Translations under genes and position numbers: made by a program
Notes under the pieces: model-generated
Told to the model about the DNA's origin: nothing
The model's input: the letters and a program-made list of their open reading frames with translations, nothing else
Database searches by the model: none
Origin: Terrilactibacillus sp. S3-3
GTDB lineage: Bacteria > Bacillota > Bacilli > Bacillales > Sporolactobacillaceae
Reading direction: 5' to 3'
DNA: 64,000 bases
NCBI GenBank assembly: GCA_030437565.1
Contig: CP129291.1
Span: 1,674,001-1,738,000 of the forward strand
Part shown: in pieces, positions 1 to 9,688 of the stretch
How positions within the stretch are numbered: the first letter of the stretch is position 1
How the letters are laid out: each line of letters starts with the position of its first letter

Positions 1-264
1 TGCGGAATAAAGTCAACGATACTATGGAAAAAGAAGCGATTCATCATATTCTATTAAATTTGGGAAAACTTCAGTTTATGGATAGTTCAGGCCTAGGTGT
101 CATTTTAGGACGCTACAAAAAAATAGCCAGTCTCGGCGGAGAAATGGTTGTTTTGTTCGATTTCCCCCGCTGTTCGCCGTCTGTTTGAAATGAGCGGGAT
201 GTTCAAGATCATCAGACTGGAAGAGGATGAAGAATATGCACTGCAAACGTTGGGGGTGGCCTGA
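1..264 (+). CDS. spoIIAA: Anti-sigma F factor antagonist SpoIIAA (3' part)
   Basis: The gene enters from the left edge, so its start is missing. The readable part carries the STAS-domain phosphorylation motif MDSSGLG (bases about 79-99), whose serine is the site phosphorylated by SpoIIAB in the known family. The unphosphorylated protein releases sigma F from SpoIIAB in the forespore. Near base 150 the frame breaks at a run of four T; removing one T restores the usual C-terminal half ([15 protein letters not shown]). The stop TGA directly abuts the spoIIAB start, as expected for the coupled spoIIA operon. Confidence 0.9.
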
Positions 265-708
265 ATGAGAAATGAAATGTCATTGGAGTTTACCGCAATT
301 AGCGAAAATGAATCGTTTGCACGGGTAACAGTTGCGGCATTTGTCGCCCAGCTTGATCCGACATTGGATGAACTCACGGAAATCAAGACTGTCGTGTCTG
401 AAGCCGTGACAAATAGTATTATTCATGGCTATGAAAATAGCGGAAAAGGCACGGTGAAAATTAAAGCAATGATTGAGGATGGAATCGTGACCCTTATCAT
501 CAGCGATCAAGGGGTCGGGATTAAAGATGTCGAAGAAGCGAAACAGCCTTTGTTTACGACGAAACCGGAATTAGAGCGTTCGGGAATGGGATTCACGATT
601 ATGGAAAATTTCATGGATCATGTGGAGATAGAGACGGAAGAAGGGAAAGGAACAACCATTTATATGACAAAAGAGTTAGCAGCCCAAAATAAAGCTGTAT
701 GCAAGTAG
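265..708 (+). CDS. spoIIAB: Anti-sigma F factor and SpoIIAA kinase SpoIIAB
   Basis: Intact 147-residue protein of the usual length. It has the GHKL ATPase layout: an N-box ([11 protein letters not shown]), a G1 box (DQGVGI) and the [11 protein letters not shown] segment. In the family it binds sigma F before septation and phosphorylates SpoIIAA on serine. The ATG follows the spoIIAA stop without any gap, so translation is coupled. It is the middle gene of the spoIIAA-spoIIAB-sigF operon. Confidence 0.97.
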   Translation: MRNEMSLEFTAISENESFARVTVAAFVAQLDPTLDELTEIKTVVSEAVTNSIIHGYENSGKGTVKIKAMIEDGIVTLIISDQGVGIKDVEEAKQPLFTTKPELERSGMGFTIMENFMDHVEIETEEGKGTTIYMTKELAAQNKAVCK

Positions 709-720
709 GGAGTCATGCCG

Positions 721-1479
721 ATGGATCTTGATATCAAGAAGGATGCGAAAGAACCGTTATTGGATGATGATGAAATCAAAGTGCTGATTAAAAAAAGTCA
801 AGCCGGTGATCATGATGCGAGAGATCGCATTATACAAAAGAATATGCGCCTTGTTTGGTCGGTCGTTCAAAGATTTCTGAATCGCGGCTATGAATCTGAC
901 GATCTTTTTCAAATCGGATGCATCGGACTGCTTAAATCGGTCGATAAATTTGATCTTTCTTATGAAGTGAAATTTTCCACCTATGCGGTGCCGATGATCA
1001 TCGGCGAAATTCAGCGCTTTATCCGTGATGACGGGGCGGTTAAAGTAAGCCGCTCGTTGAAGGAAATCGGCGGCAAAGTCAGGAAGAAAAAGGATGAGTT
1101 ATCAAAAAAGCTGGGTCATAATCCAACGGTCAATGAAATTGCGGAAGCTCTGGATCTTTCACCTGAAGAGGTGGTGCTTTCTCAAGAAGCCATCCGTTCC
1201 CCTTCATCCATTCATGAAACAGTTTATGAAAACGACGGCGATCCCATCACTCTTTTAGACCAAATCTCCGATAAAGACGGGGGAAAATGGTTTGACAAGT
1301 TAGTGATCCGTGAAGCTGTTGAACATTTACAGGAACGGGAAAAGCTGATCGTTTATCTGCGCTATTTCAAGGATCAGACGCAGACGGAAGTAGCCAAGCG
1401 GCTCGGCATCTCACAAGTTCAGGTGTCAAGATTGGAAAAGAAAATACTAGAAGAAATAAAGAACCGGATGGCGGAATAG
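721..1479 (+). CDS. sigF: RNA polymerase sigma factor SigF, early forespore
   Basis: Sigma-70 family protein of about 252 residues. Region 2 (RLVWSVVQRFLNRGYE, then the FSTYAVPMIIGEIQRF stretch), region 3 and a region 4 helix-turn-helix (EVAKRLGISQVQVSRLEKK) are all present. It directs the first forespore-specific transcription once freed from SpoIIAB. An in-frame ATG at 715 lies only 2 nt from the AGGGAG ribosome site at 707-712, so the ATG at 721 (8 nt spacing) is preferred. It closes the spoIIA operon and its stop codon lies in the loop of a terminator hairpin. Confidence 0.96.
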   Translation: MDLDIKKDAKEPLLDDDEIKVLIKKSQAGDHDARDRIIQKNMRLVWSVVQRFLNRGYESDDLFQIGCIGLLKSVDKFDLSYEVKFSTYAVPMIIGEIQRFIRDDGAVKVSRSLKEIGGKVRKKKDELSKKLGHNPTVNEIAEALDLSPEEVVLSQEAIRSPSSIHETVYENDGDPITLLDQISDKDGGKWFDKLVIREAVEHLQEREKLIVYLRYFKDQTQTEVAKRLGISQVQVSRLEKKILEEIKNRMAE

Positions 1480-1496
1480 CCATCCGGTTCTTTATT
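1461..1496 (+). terminator. Terminator of the spoIIA operon
   Basis: A perfect 12-bp stem (1461-1472 with 1479-1490) with a 6-nt loop is followed by an interrupted T tract. The sigF stop codon sits in the loop, so the left arm is coding sequence. Confidence 0.85.
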
Positions 1497-1508
1497 TCCT
1501 TCTTCAGA

Positions 1509-1538
1509 CATATTTCATCATTATCTTAAGCATACTAA
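1509..1538 (+). promoter_or_regulatory. Probable sigma G promoter for spoVAA
   Basis: CATACTAA at 1531-1538 matches the -10 type used by forespore sigma factors, with CATA at 1509-1512, 18 nt upstream, as the -35 core. It lies ahead of spoVAA, a known sigma G-type gene in B. subtilis. Seen by eye only. Confidence 0.5.
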
Positions 1539-1661
1539 ACGGTAAATAACGGCCAAGAAAAGGTATGATTGATGTTTGCCGCACCTCGCAGCGGGAGGCT
1601 CTGCCATGTATACATATACCGGCCGCGAAGGTCTATCTATGTATCCAAAGGAGGGAAGGCG

Positions 1662-2288
1662 ATGAAGACGGTCACAATCTATATCCGCCTGCGGCAAAAA
1701 TTCCAAGCAAGACTTGGAGAAGTAATCACAATAAACAAGGCGGCGGATATCATCGCACCAAAGGAAGTCATAAAAAACCTCGGCCAGGAAAGGATTCATA
1801 CGGTGACAAAAGAAGACAGCAATTACATCGTGATCGATGTGATGGATGTCATTCAAAAGGTTTATCAGCTATATTCCGATGCAGATATTCAGGCTGTCGG
1901 CCCTTCGCAAACGATCATTGAGGTGGAAATGAAACGGCAGCGAAAACGATCCGTTTTTTTCTTCCTGCTTGTCTGGGTTTTACTGTTTATCGGTGCGGGT
2001 CTGGCGATTATTAATTTTCATGAAGACGTCGCCATGCAAAGCGTCCACCAGAAAATTTATACAATAGTGACCGGACGAACGAACAGCCAACCTTTGTTAT
2101 TACAAATCCCATATTCACTTGGTTTGGCAGTCGGGATGATCTTGTTCTTTAATCACGTCTTCAAAAAGAAATTTAATGAGGAACCGAGCCCGCTAGAGAT
2201 AGAGATGTTTAATTATCAACAAGATCTTGACCAATATGTGATCATCAACGAGAAAAAGAAAAAAGAGGCAGACATGCGCCGTGATTAA
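1662..2288 (+). CDS. spoVAA: Stage V sporulation protein AA
   Basis: A 208-residue protein with an N-terminal soluble domain and two membrane segments (around residues 95-115 and 145-165), ending with the conserved EEPSPLEIEMFNYQ stretch of SpoVAA. The family forms part of the inner spore membrane system that moves dipicolinic acid in sporulation and germination. The ATG at 1662 was chosen because an AAGGAGGG site precedes it; an open frame extends further upstream without a ribosome site. It overlaps spoVAB by 8 nt. Confidence 0.93.
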   Translation: MKTVTIYIRLRQKFQARLGEVITINKAADIIAPKEVIKNLGQERIHTVTKEDSNYIVIDVMDVIQKVYQLYSDADIQAVGPSQTIIEVEMKRQRKRSVFFFLLVWVLLFIGAGLAIINFHEDVAMQSVHQKIYTIVTGRTNSQPLLLQIPYSLGLAVGMILFFNHVFKKKFNEEPSPLEIEMFNYQQDLDQYVIINEKKKKEADMRRD

Positions 2289-2697
2289 TGCTCTTCTGCT
2301 TATCGCCATTGGTTTCTCAGGCGGGCTCACGACCGGCTGCGGGTTTGTCGCTTTTTTGACCGTTCTCGGGATCATTCCCAGGCTCGTGCAAATGTCAAAA
2401 ACACCGGAATATATCCGTGCTTATGAATGGAGCGTGATCGCCGGCGGTGTGGCCGGAACGTGGATGGGTCTTCATTATGTTCATCTCTCTTTGCCCATGC
2501 TGCTCCTCATTCCGATCGGACTGGCAAGCGGCATTTTTGTCGGCATGATGGCTGCCGCTTTAACCGAAGTGCTGAATGTGATGCCCATTCTGTCTAAAAG
2601 GGTCGGCTTCCATCATCAGATCCTTATTCTATTGATGGCGCTCGTGCTTGAGGCCTTCGGATCCCTATTTCACTGGTCTTACTTCTCATTAAAATAA
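2281..2697 (+). CDS. spoVAB: Stage V sporulation protein AB
   Basis: Intact 138-residue integral membrane protein with about four hydrophobic helices, typical of SpoVAB. It starts with GTG inside the end of spoVAA, which implies coupled translation. In B. subtilis spoVAC follows directly; here a gene on the opposite strand intervenes. Confidence 0.92.
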   Translation: MINALLLIAIGFSGGLTTGCGFVAFLTVLGIIPRLVQMSKTPEYIRAYEWSVIAGGVAGTWMGLHYVHLSLPMLLLIPIGLASGIFVGMMAAALTEVLNVMPILSKRVGFHHQILILLMALVLEAFGSLFHWSYFSLK

Positions 2698-2709
2698 TCA
2701 GCAGCGTCC

Positions 2710-3305
2710 TTAAACATCACCCTTGGTAAAAATATAGATGGACTTCATAGATGTTAACAGGCTGGCAACGGTTCCGACACTAATCACGGTAAGAAGAGAA
2801 TAAATCAGCCTGTAATCTTTAAGCATCATCATCCCGTACACAATAATGAAAGTGTCGGTGATTAACATAATAAAGCCGGGATTGATGGGAAAATATTTTG
2901 AAATGACAAGCGCCAATAGGTCAATCCCGCCATGGCTGCTGTGATGTCTTAACATGATGCCCACTCCGGTTCCGATAAAAATGCCACCGATGATTGAACT
3001 GAGCCAAGGGGAGAGGTGAAAAAGGTTTCTCAATGGAAATAGGCATTCGATCATAACAGATGAAATGATCATGCCATACAGACCGTTTAAAAAAAAATAC
3101 AGTCTCTCGTATTTTAGAGTAAATAAATAGATGGGGAGGTTGATCATTAAATGGTCAGTCCTAAATTAAAGCCCCATGTGTAATTAAGGAGCAGACTGAT
3201 TCCGATGACTCCGCCGTTAATCAGATGAAGCGGAAGAATGAATACATTGATGCCAATGGCGATAAACATGCCGCCTAAACTAATGAAAGTCAATTTTTTT
3301 AACAT
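2710..3305 (-). CDS. YitT family membrane protein inserted in the spoVA cluster
   Basis: The reverse strand encodes a hydrophobic protein of about 195 residues starting MLKKLTFISLGG, with the YitT-family pattern of helices and the motifs LINGGVIGISLL and HSSHGGIDLLA. No function is established for this family. One base is missing near 3149 (a run of three A on the plus strand that should be four), which splits the frame. The start at 3305 is supported only by a weak AGGATGG site. It converges with spoVAB and diverges from spoVAC. It lacks the C-terminal soluble domain of longer relatives. Confidence 0.8.
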
Positions 3306-3498
3306 ATGTGGGCCATCCTGTCTAAGCATGATTGATTTAAATATATGTAAAAAAATTTTTACCATTCTCCATCTTAAAAAGAAATCAAAAGAGTTTGAAT
3401 ATCGTTCGTTTCTTTTTTTATTTTGATAATGCATCCATTCCCGAGCATCGCATGATGAGTCCGGAAAAGGCTTCTAAGTTCGCATCTAAAGAATATCT

Positions 3499-3528
3499 GA
3501 TATTTTTCTTAAAAAATAACGGATACTA
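3499..3528 (+). promoter_or_regulatory. Probable forespore promoter for spoVAC
   Basis: GATACTA at 3522-3528 resembles a sigma F/G -10 and TGATAT at 3499-3504 a -35, 17 nt apart. A separate promoter is needed because spoVAC is cut off from spoVAA-spoVAB by a reverse-strand gene. Confidence 0.45.
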
Positions 3529-3569
3529 CGTTTAATGATTGATCTGTTATTTGAAAGGAGACAAGTACA

Positions 3570-4029
3570 ATGGCAGTAAAATTAAATGATCCGAAAAACT
3601 ATAAAAAGAATGTAAAAGCATACCAGCCAAAAATTCCATATTTGTGGGATTGTATGAAGGCGTTTTTTTATTGGCGGGTTCATTTGTCTCGTCGGCCAAT
3701 GTCTGGAAGAATTTTATATCCACTTTTTCCATTTTACTAAACAAACAGCCGGGAACCCGACTTCGGCAACTCTTATTTTAGTTGCAGCCATATTGACAGG
3801 AGTGGGGGTATATGACAATATCGCCCGTTTTGCCGGGGCGGGTTCAATTGTTCCTGTGACCGGATTTGCCAACGCCATTACCAGCGCTGCGCTTGAACAT
3901 AAGAGCGAAGGCATTGTACTGGGGATTGCAACCAATCTTTTTCAATTAGCCGGTGCCGTCATCGTTTTTGGTGTGGTCTCTGCCGCTGTGCTGGGGGTCA
4001 TCCGCTTGTTTTTTGAACATGTATTCTGA
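3570..4029 (+). CDS. spoVAC: Stage V sporulation protein AC
   Basis: Membrane protein of about 152 residues of the SpoVAC family, described as a mechanosensitive channel component for dipicolinic acid release. The N-terminal KAYQPKIPYLWDCMKAF segment and the FAGAGSIVPVTGFANA motif are recognisable. The frame breaks in a run of seven T at 3664-3670; six T restore IGGFICLVGQ. The ATG has an AAAGGAGA site 8 nt upstream. It begins the second half of the spoVA cluster. Confidence 0.93.
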
Positions 4030-4047
4030 TTAAAGGGGGTAGCGAAA

Positions 4048-5068
4048 GTGGGCAAGATAAAGAAACAAACGTGGAGATATGAGCATCCGTTATATTTGGC
4101 CGCCACGGGAACGACCGCCGGTCCTTATGAAGCATCCGGACCGCTCCGCGGAAGTTTTCGATAAGACATACAAAACACTTGACTGCGGTGAAAATAACTC
4201 GGAAGACGCCGAACGGACTTTAATGCGCAAAGCCGTGGCGGTCTGTCTAGCTAAAGCAGGAAAAAAAGAAAGCGACATTGACATTTTTCTGGCCGGCGAC
4301 TTACTGAATCAGGTGGTGACGTCCAATTTTATTGCGAAAGAAAATCGGATCCCCTATTTAGGATTATTCGGTGCCTGCTCAACGTCAATGGAGACGCTGG
4401 CACTTGGGGCGCAGTTGGTGGACAGTGGTTTTGCCGACAGTGCCTTGTGCGCGGTAAGCAGCCATAATTCGACGGCAGAACGCCAATTTCGTTATCCGAC
4501 GGAATATGGCGGCCCGGCGAACCCGACTGCGACTTTCACAGTGACTGGAGCAGGAGCCGCGATTGTAAGCAAGGAGCCGGGAAAAGTGATGGTTAAAGAG
4601 GCGACAATCGGCAAAGTACTGGACTGGGGAATCGACGATCCGAATAATATGGGGGCGGCGATGGCTCCGGCAGCGGCAGATACGATTTTTAATCATCTTC
4701 AGGATACCGGCCGCGGGCCGGAAGAGTATGACATGATCGTAACGGGCGACTTGTCGGCCGTCGGTTCGCCGATTCTAAAACAACTGCTTTGGGAAAAAGG
4801 AATCGATGTCACGAAAGTGCATCACGATTGCGGATTAATGATTTATCGTCCGGATCAGCCGGTCAATGCCGGAGGAAGCGGCTGTGCATGCTCAGCCGTT
4901 GTCACCTACGGCTATTTGTTCAAAAAGCTGGCTGAAGGCGAATTAAAACGCATTTTGATTGTGGCGACAGGAGCGCTGCTGAATGCGACAACGACAAAGA
5001 AAAAGGATACGATTCCATGTATTGCTCATGGTGTCGTTCTTGAATCTGCGGGAGGCGAGTGCAAATGA
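4048..5068 (+). CDS. spoVAD: Stage V sporulation protein AD
   Basis: About 340 residues with the thiolase-like fold of SpoVAD, which binds dipicolinic acid. Typical stretches are [40 protein letters not shown] and [14 protein letters not shown]. The GTG at 4048 follows an AAAGGGGG site; the first 36 codons lie in a different frame because of one extra T near 4157. It overlaps spoVAEB by 4 nt. Confidence 0.95.
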
Positions 5069-5415
5069 TTTTTCTCTATGCCTTTATCATCGGCGGATTG
5101 ATCTGTGTTGTCGGCCAGCTGCTGCTTGACGTCTGCAAACTAACGCCGGCTCACATCACCGTCTCTTTTGTCGTCCTGGGCGCCTTGCTTGATGCTTTTG
5201 GTATCTATGATAAGCTGATCGACTTTGCCGGGGGAGGCGCCACGGTGCCGATCACAAGCTTCGGTCATTCTTTGCTGCACGGCGCGATGTCCGAGGGGCA
5301 TCAGCACGGCTATCTTGGCATTGCAATGGGTATTTTTAAACTGACATCAGCCGGGATCACATCAGCCATTTTATTTGGTTTTCTTGTCGCTTTAATTTTC
5401 AGGCCAAAAGGGTGA
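5065..5415 (+). CDS. spoVAEB: Stage V sporulation protein AEB
   Basis: Intact hydrophobic protein of about 116 residues with the [18 protein letters not shown] motif that resembles the central motif of SpoVAC. It belongs to the spore membrane SpoVA complex. The ATG overlaps the spoVAD stop; a GTG two codons earlier is an alternative. It overlaps the next gene region closely, as in a compact operon. Confidence 0.93.
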   Translation: MIFLYAFIIGGLICVVGQLLLDVCKLTPAHITVSFVVLGALLDAFGIYDKLIDFAGGGATVPITSFGHSLLHGAMSEGHQHGYLGIAMGIFKLTSAGITSAILFGFLVALIFRPKG

Positions 5416-5420
5416 CACCG

Positions 5421-6008
5421 GTGACAAAAAAGGTGATTTTGGTTACCGATGGTGACAAGTATGCTCGAGAAGCCCTTGAACTTGCGGCCGAGAAGCTCGG
5501 CCTCTTCTGTTTGTCGCAGTCATCGGGCAATCCCTCGCCCCTTAGCGGTGAAGCGATTGTTCGGCTTATTCATGAAACACCGGCCGATCCTGTTCTCGTG
5601 ATGTTTGATGACTCCGGATTTGCCGGGAGAGGCGCGGGTGAACAAGGAATGGAATATGTGGCCAGGCATCCTGATATTGATGTGCTTGGGGCCATCGCCG
5701 TCGCATCAAAAAGCGGCAATCATGAATGGACCCGCGTTGATGTCAGCATTGATCAAACGGGCGAACTAACAGAATTCGGTGTTGATAAAGAAGGACTGCC
5801 GGATCTGGAAATGGGCCGGATTGCCGGAGATACGGTCTATGTGCTCGATCAATTGTCCCTGCCGATTTTGGTCGGCATCGGCGACATCGGCAAAATGCGG
5901 GGGATTGACGCGGTTGAAAATGATGTGCCGATCACGACAGCAGCTATACGGCTCATCCTTGAAAGGAGTGGTTACAATCAAAACCCAATCATGCAAAAAA
6001 CCGATTAG
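5421..6008 (+). CDS. spoVAEA: Stage V sporulation protein AEA
   Basis: Intact soluble protein of about 195 residues beginning KKVILVTDGDKYAREA, with the DPVLVMFDDSGF and VGIGDIGKMRG motifs of SpoVAEa. Its biochemical role is unknown. GTG codons occur at 5412 and 5421; 5421 gives better spacing from AGGGTG and fits the family start. It lies between spoVAEB and spoVAF. Confidence 0.92.
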   Translation: MTKKVILVTDGDKYAREALELAAEKLGLFCLSQSSGNPSPLSGEAIVRLIHETPADPVLVMFDDSGFAGRGAGEQGMEYVARHPDIDVLGAIAVASKSGNHEWTRVDVSIDQTGELTEFGVDKEGLPDLEMGRIAGDTVYVLDQLSLPILVGIGDIGKMRGIDAVENDVPITTAAIRLILERSGYNQNPIMQKTD

Positions 6009-7462
6009 CGAGCACTTGCAGGACAATAGCGAATATTTGAAAGCTCTGCTCGACTTTGGACCGCATAACTTTGACATGGGTGTACGAGAGATGCGGGTGC
6101 TGGGACGCGATATTCAACTCTATTATACCAACAGCCTTGTGGATTCGAATTATTGTTCTTATAATGAGAGAATTTCTGCGGTTCAGCAACAACAATCGGC
6201 ACACGGCCGACGTTTATCAAGAAATCAAGGAGCACTTAGTTCATGAACAGGTTCAAGAGGTGACGACGTTAAACGAGGCTGTCGACTATCTCTTGACCGG
6301 ACGGATTGTCATTCTTATTGACAAAGAGCGTACGGCGCTCGTTATCGATCTTCGCCATTATCCTGGCAGAACACCTGAAGAACCTGATGTGGAAAAAGTG
6401 ATTCGGGGTTCAAAAGACGGATTCACGGAAAATATTATTGAAAATGCCGGACTCATTCGCCGGCGGATTCGTGATCCCCGCTATCGCAACGAAATGGTGC
6501 AGGTCGGCTCCCGTTCAAATACCGATGTCTGCCTTTGCTATTTGAAGGATGTAGCCAATCCCGGCTTGATCAAAACATTAAAAAAAGAACTGTCGAACAT
6601 TGATATTGACGGGGTTCCAATGGCCGACAAAGCGCTTGAAGAATTTGGATGAAGCAAGGCTGGAATCCTTTTCCACTTGTCCGTTACAGCGGCCGGCCCG
6701 ATGTCGCGGCTGCTCATATTTTAGAAGGTCACGTGGTGATCATCACAGATACATCGCCGAGCGTGATGATTTTTCCGACAACGTTGTTTCATCACGTTCA
6801 GCATGCCGAAGAATATCATCAAGTGACGGCGGCCGGGGCAATGTTGAGGTGGATGCGCTTTATTTGTATTCTGGCTTCGGTTTTTCTTGTTCCATTGTGG
6901 CTCTTGCTCGTTCAAGATCATCTTTTGCCGCACGGGTTGAGTTTTATCGGCCCTAGTAAGCACAATTATCATATTCCACTGCTTATCCAGATTCTGATCG
7001 CCGAAGTCGGGATAGAGTCGCTCCGAATGGCGGCGGTTCATACACCAACATCTTTGTCGACGGCGCTTGGAATCATCGCCGCGGTATTGATTGGGCAAAT
7101 TGCGATCGAGGTCGGGGTATTTGTTCCTGAAGTGATTCTTTATTGTACCGTTTTCAGCGATCGGCGGTTTTGCTACACCTAGTTATGAATTAAGTCTGGC
7201 CAATAAAATCGTCCGCCTGTTTCTGATATTAGCCGCGGGTCTTCTGCACGTACCGGGGTTTGTGATTGGGACCACGCTCTTTGTGATTTTTCTGGCCCAT
7301 GTCAGAAACTTAAACACCCCTTATTTGTGGCCGTTTATCCCGTTCAATCCGACCGGCATGTACAATATTTTGATTCGCCGAGCGATGCCGACTGCTATTC
7401 TTCGTCCGAGTATCGTTAGACCGATAGACAAATACCGGCAATCGGTACCGAAAAAAGATTAA
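5968..7462 (+). CDS. spoVAF: Stage V sporulation protein AF (GerA-A family)
   Basis: A GerA-A-like membrane protein of about 495 residues: soluble N-terminal part, then membrane helices from about 6840 on, with RNEMVQVGSRSNTDV, VRYSGRPDVAAAHILEGHVV and YLWPFIPFNP. Three frame breaks are visible, near 6150 (extra A), 6648 (missing A) and 7155 (extra T); all continue correctly in another frame. The start is unclear: GAAAGGAG at 5961-5968 best suits an ATC at 5976, with GTG at 5968 as an in-frame alternative. It ends the spoVA cluster. Confidence 0.9.
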
Positions 7463-7489
7463 AAAAGAGTTTTAACCGAGTCATTCGTC

Positions 7490-7518
7490 TTGTATTTATA
7501 AAAAAATCGTGGTAAAAT
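7490..7518 (+). promoter_or_regulatory. Sigma A-type promoter of lysA
   Basis: TTGTAT (7490-7495) and TAAAAT (7513-7518) are separated by 17 nt, just upstream of the lysine riboswitch. Confidence 0.7.
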
Positions 7519-7536
7519 ATCAGTTAATTTCATCTA

Positions 7537-7733
7537 GCCTCATCATTTGAGGAGTCAGAGGAGCAAAACGAATCAGTAAGGAATCGGAACCCGGAAAGTG
7601 ATGAAGATTCCAGAAAGGTCAATTTGCCGAAGCGCATCGCTTTTCCACAAGCGGTTCGCTGGTTTGATGTCGAACAGGCATCGGACTGTCACTGCCGGAC
7701 GTGCAGTGGAGCACTATTCCGACTAATGAGGTA
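7537..7733 (+). promoter_or_regulatory. Lysine riboswitch (L box) aptamer
   Basis: The closing helix pairs CCTCATCATT (7539-7548) with AATGAGG (7725-7731). Between them are conserved L-box pieces: AGAGGAGC near 7557, GCCGAAGC near 7627 and GGACTGTCACTGCC near 7683. A terminator follows and then lysA, so lysine should cause early termination. The family is established; assignment here rests on motifs read by eye. Confidence 0.88.
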
Positions 7734-7747
7734 CGGCGAAAAAAAAA

Positions 7748-7790
7748 AGCCTATGTACTTCGTTGCATGGGCTTTTTTTCATAAACATAA
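7748..7790 (+). terminator. Riboswitch-controlled terminator before lysA
   Basis: A roughly 10-bp stem (AGCCTATGTA with TGCATGGGCT, two wobbles) is followed by seven T. It lies between the lysine aptamer and the lysA ribosome site, the expected expression platform. Confidence 0.85.
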
Positions 7791-7802
7791 GGGGAGATTC
7801 TT

Positions 7803-9126
7803 TTGCGCGGCACACAGACGATTAACTCAAAAGGGCATTTGACGATTGGCGGAGTGGATACAGTTGAACTGGCAAAGCAATTCGGCACACCGCTGTATGT
7901 TTATGACACGGCTTTGATAAAGGAAAGAGCCCGGCAGTTTAAGTCGGCTTTTTCAAAACACAGCGGCCTTAAATGGCAGGTGGCTTATGCCAGCAAAGCT
8001 TTTTCAACGATCGCGATGATCCAGCTGGCCCGCGAACTGGATCTGTCGCTGGATGTTGTGTCGGGAGGAGAACTCTATACGGCGTTAAAAGCTGGGTTTC
8101 CGCCGGAACGGATTCATTTTCACGGCAATAATAAAACGCAGGATGAACTGGAACTCGCTTTGCAGGCAGGCATCGGGACGATTATTGTTGATAATTTTTA
8201 TGAGCTGCAGCTGCTAAATGATCTTTGCCGCGATCGCAACCAAAGAATCAACATTCTTTTGCGGATCACCCCGGGTGTCGAAGCGCACACGCATGAATTT
8301 ATTATGACGGGGCACGATGATACGAAATTCGGGTTTAATCTGGATAATGGTGCGGCTGAGAAGGCGGTGCGTTTGGCGATGGAAGCCTCGCATCTCGATT
8401 TAAAAGGCCTTCATTGCCATATCGGTTCGCAAATCTTCGAAACGGAAGGATTTGTCCGTGCAATTCAATTAATCTATGAGTATATCGAACGCTGGTCGGA
8501 AACAGGTTTTCAATTGGAGATATTGAATGTCGGCGGCGGATTCGGTATCAAATATGTTGAGTCCGATCATCCGCTTTTCATTGAGCAGTATGTTGATAAA
8601 ATTGTGGCGGCAGTAACCGGTGAGAGCGAGCGACTCGGAATGGCTGTACCTGAGATATGGGTGGAACCGGGAAGAATGATGGTTGGCGAGGCCGGCACGA
8701 CTTTGTACACGGTTGGCGCATTTAAAGATATTCCCGGCATTCGTAAATATGTAGCGGTTGACGGCGGGATGACCGATAACATCCGGCCGGCACTCTATCA
8801 GGCGAAGTATGAAGCGATACTGGCGAATAGAGCGGGTGAACAAGCGGATGAAGAGGTTGCTGTAGCCGGAAAATGCTGCGAAACTGGTGATATATTGATC
8901 AAAGAAGCTCGACTGCCATCTTGTTCGAGCGGGGATATTCTGGCTGTTTTCTGTACCGGAGCTTATGGATACGCAATGGCAAATCATTACAACCGTCTGC
9001 CGAAACCGGCTGTCGTCTGTCGTCTTTGTCGAACAAGGCGAAGCGACGCTTGTTGTCCGCCGTGAAACCTATGACGATCTCATTCGTCAGGATGTTCCCT
9101 TACAATCTTTTTCATCATTGCATTGA
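7803..9126 (+). CDS. lysA: Diaminopimelate decarboxylase LysA
   Basis: Converts meso-diaminopimelate to lysine with pyridoxal phosphate. The PLP lysine is Lys65 in VAYASKAF; HFHGNNK, the HCHIGSQIF motif and GKCCETGDI are present. It starts with TTG after AGGGGAG. Near the C-terminus, TGTCGTC occurs twice in tandem (9011-9017 and 9018-9024), shifting the frame so that reading ends at 9065; with one copy the normal tail (FVEQGEATLVVRRETYDD) runs to 9126. Controlled by the upstream lysine riboswitch. Confidence 0.94.
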
Positions 9127-9274
9127 GCGGCCCTTATATACCTCCAATGCCTGAAGTGGATGAAGGCATGCACATTTTATCAAAAATTGGTTATAATATA
9201 GCATGTAGATATTCTTTATACGCTATAATGTTTATGGGAATTTATCGCCATCCCATGATAACGAGGGGTTAAAT

Positions 9275-9637
9275 ATGCTGATTCGCTATAAGAAAAGCTA
9301 TGAAAAAATAGCTATGGGTTTATTGTCTTTTGTTCCGTCGGAGAAAGATTTGAAGAAACTGCGGCAGACAATGAAAAGATATGAGGAAGACGATGACTGG
9401 CAACTCTATTTATGGAAACAGGGAGACGACATTATTGGAGAGATTGGCGTTCATCTCGATCAAAATGAGGCTTTCATTGAACATATCAGCGTCAACCCCT
9501 CCTATCGTTCCGAAGGCATCGGCCATAAAATTATTCAGTCATTAAATAATATATTGGGTAATGAAATCCATCTTACACCATCCGCGCAAACGAAATCTTT
9601 CTTTGACGTTTGTTTTAATTTAGAAAAGAAATCCTAA
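9275..9637 (+). CDS. ribT: GNAT acetyltransferase RibT
   Basis: Intact 120-residue GNAT protein that begins MLIRYKKSYEKIAMGLLSF, the RibT signature, with the acetyl-CoA loop RSEGIGHKI. In B. subtilis ribT ends the riboflavin operon; here no ribD, ribE, ribA or ribH precedes it and the gene has its own 148-bp upstream region with several TATAAT boxes. It follows AACGAGGGG. Its function is not known with certainty. Confidence 0.9.
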   Translation: MLIRYKKSYEKIAMGLLSFVPSEKDLKKLRQTMKRYEEDDDWQLYLWKQGDDIIGEIGVHLDQNEAFIEHISVNPSYRSEGIGHKIIQSLNNILGNEIHLTPSAQTKSFFDVCFNLEKKS

Positions 9638-9682
9638 ACAGAAACCGAAAGCAACCGATTCGGTTTCTGTTTTTTTTTTTTC
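9638..9682 (+). terminator. Terminator of ribT
   Basis: Perfect 12-bp stem (9638-9649 with 9659-9670), 9-nt loop, then about twelve T. It may serve the convergent reverse-strand gene too. Confidence 0.93.
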
Positions 9683-9688
9683 GCGTTC

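Noticed and set aside
8469..8987. Long reverse-strand open frame inside lysA
   Set aside because: Antisense shadow of a well-conserved gene.
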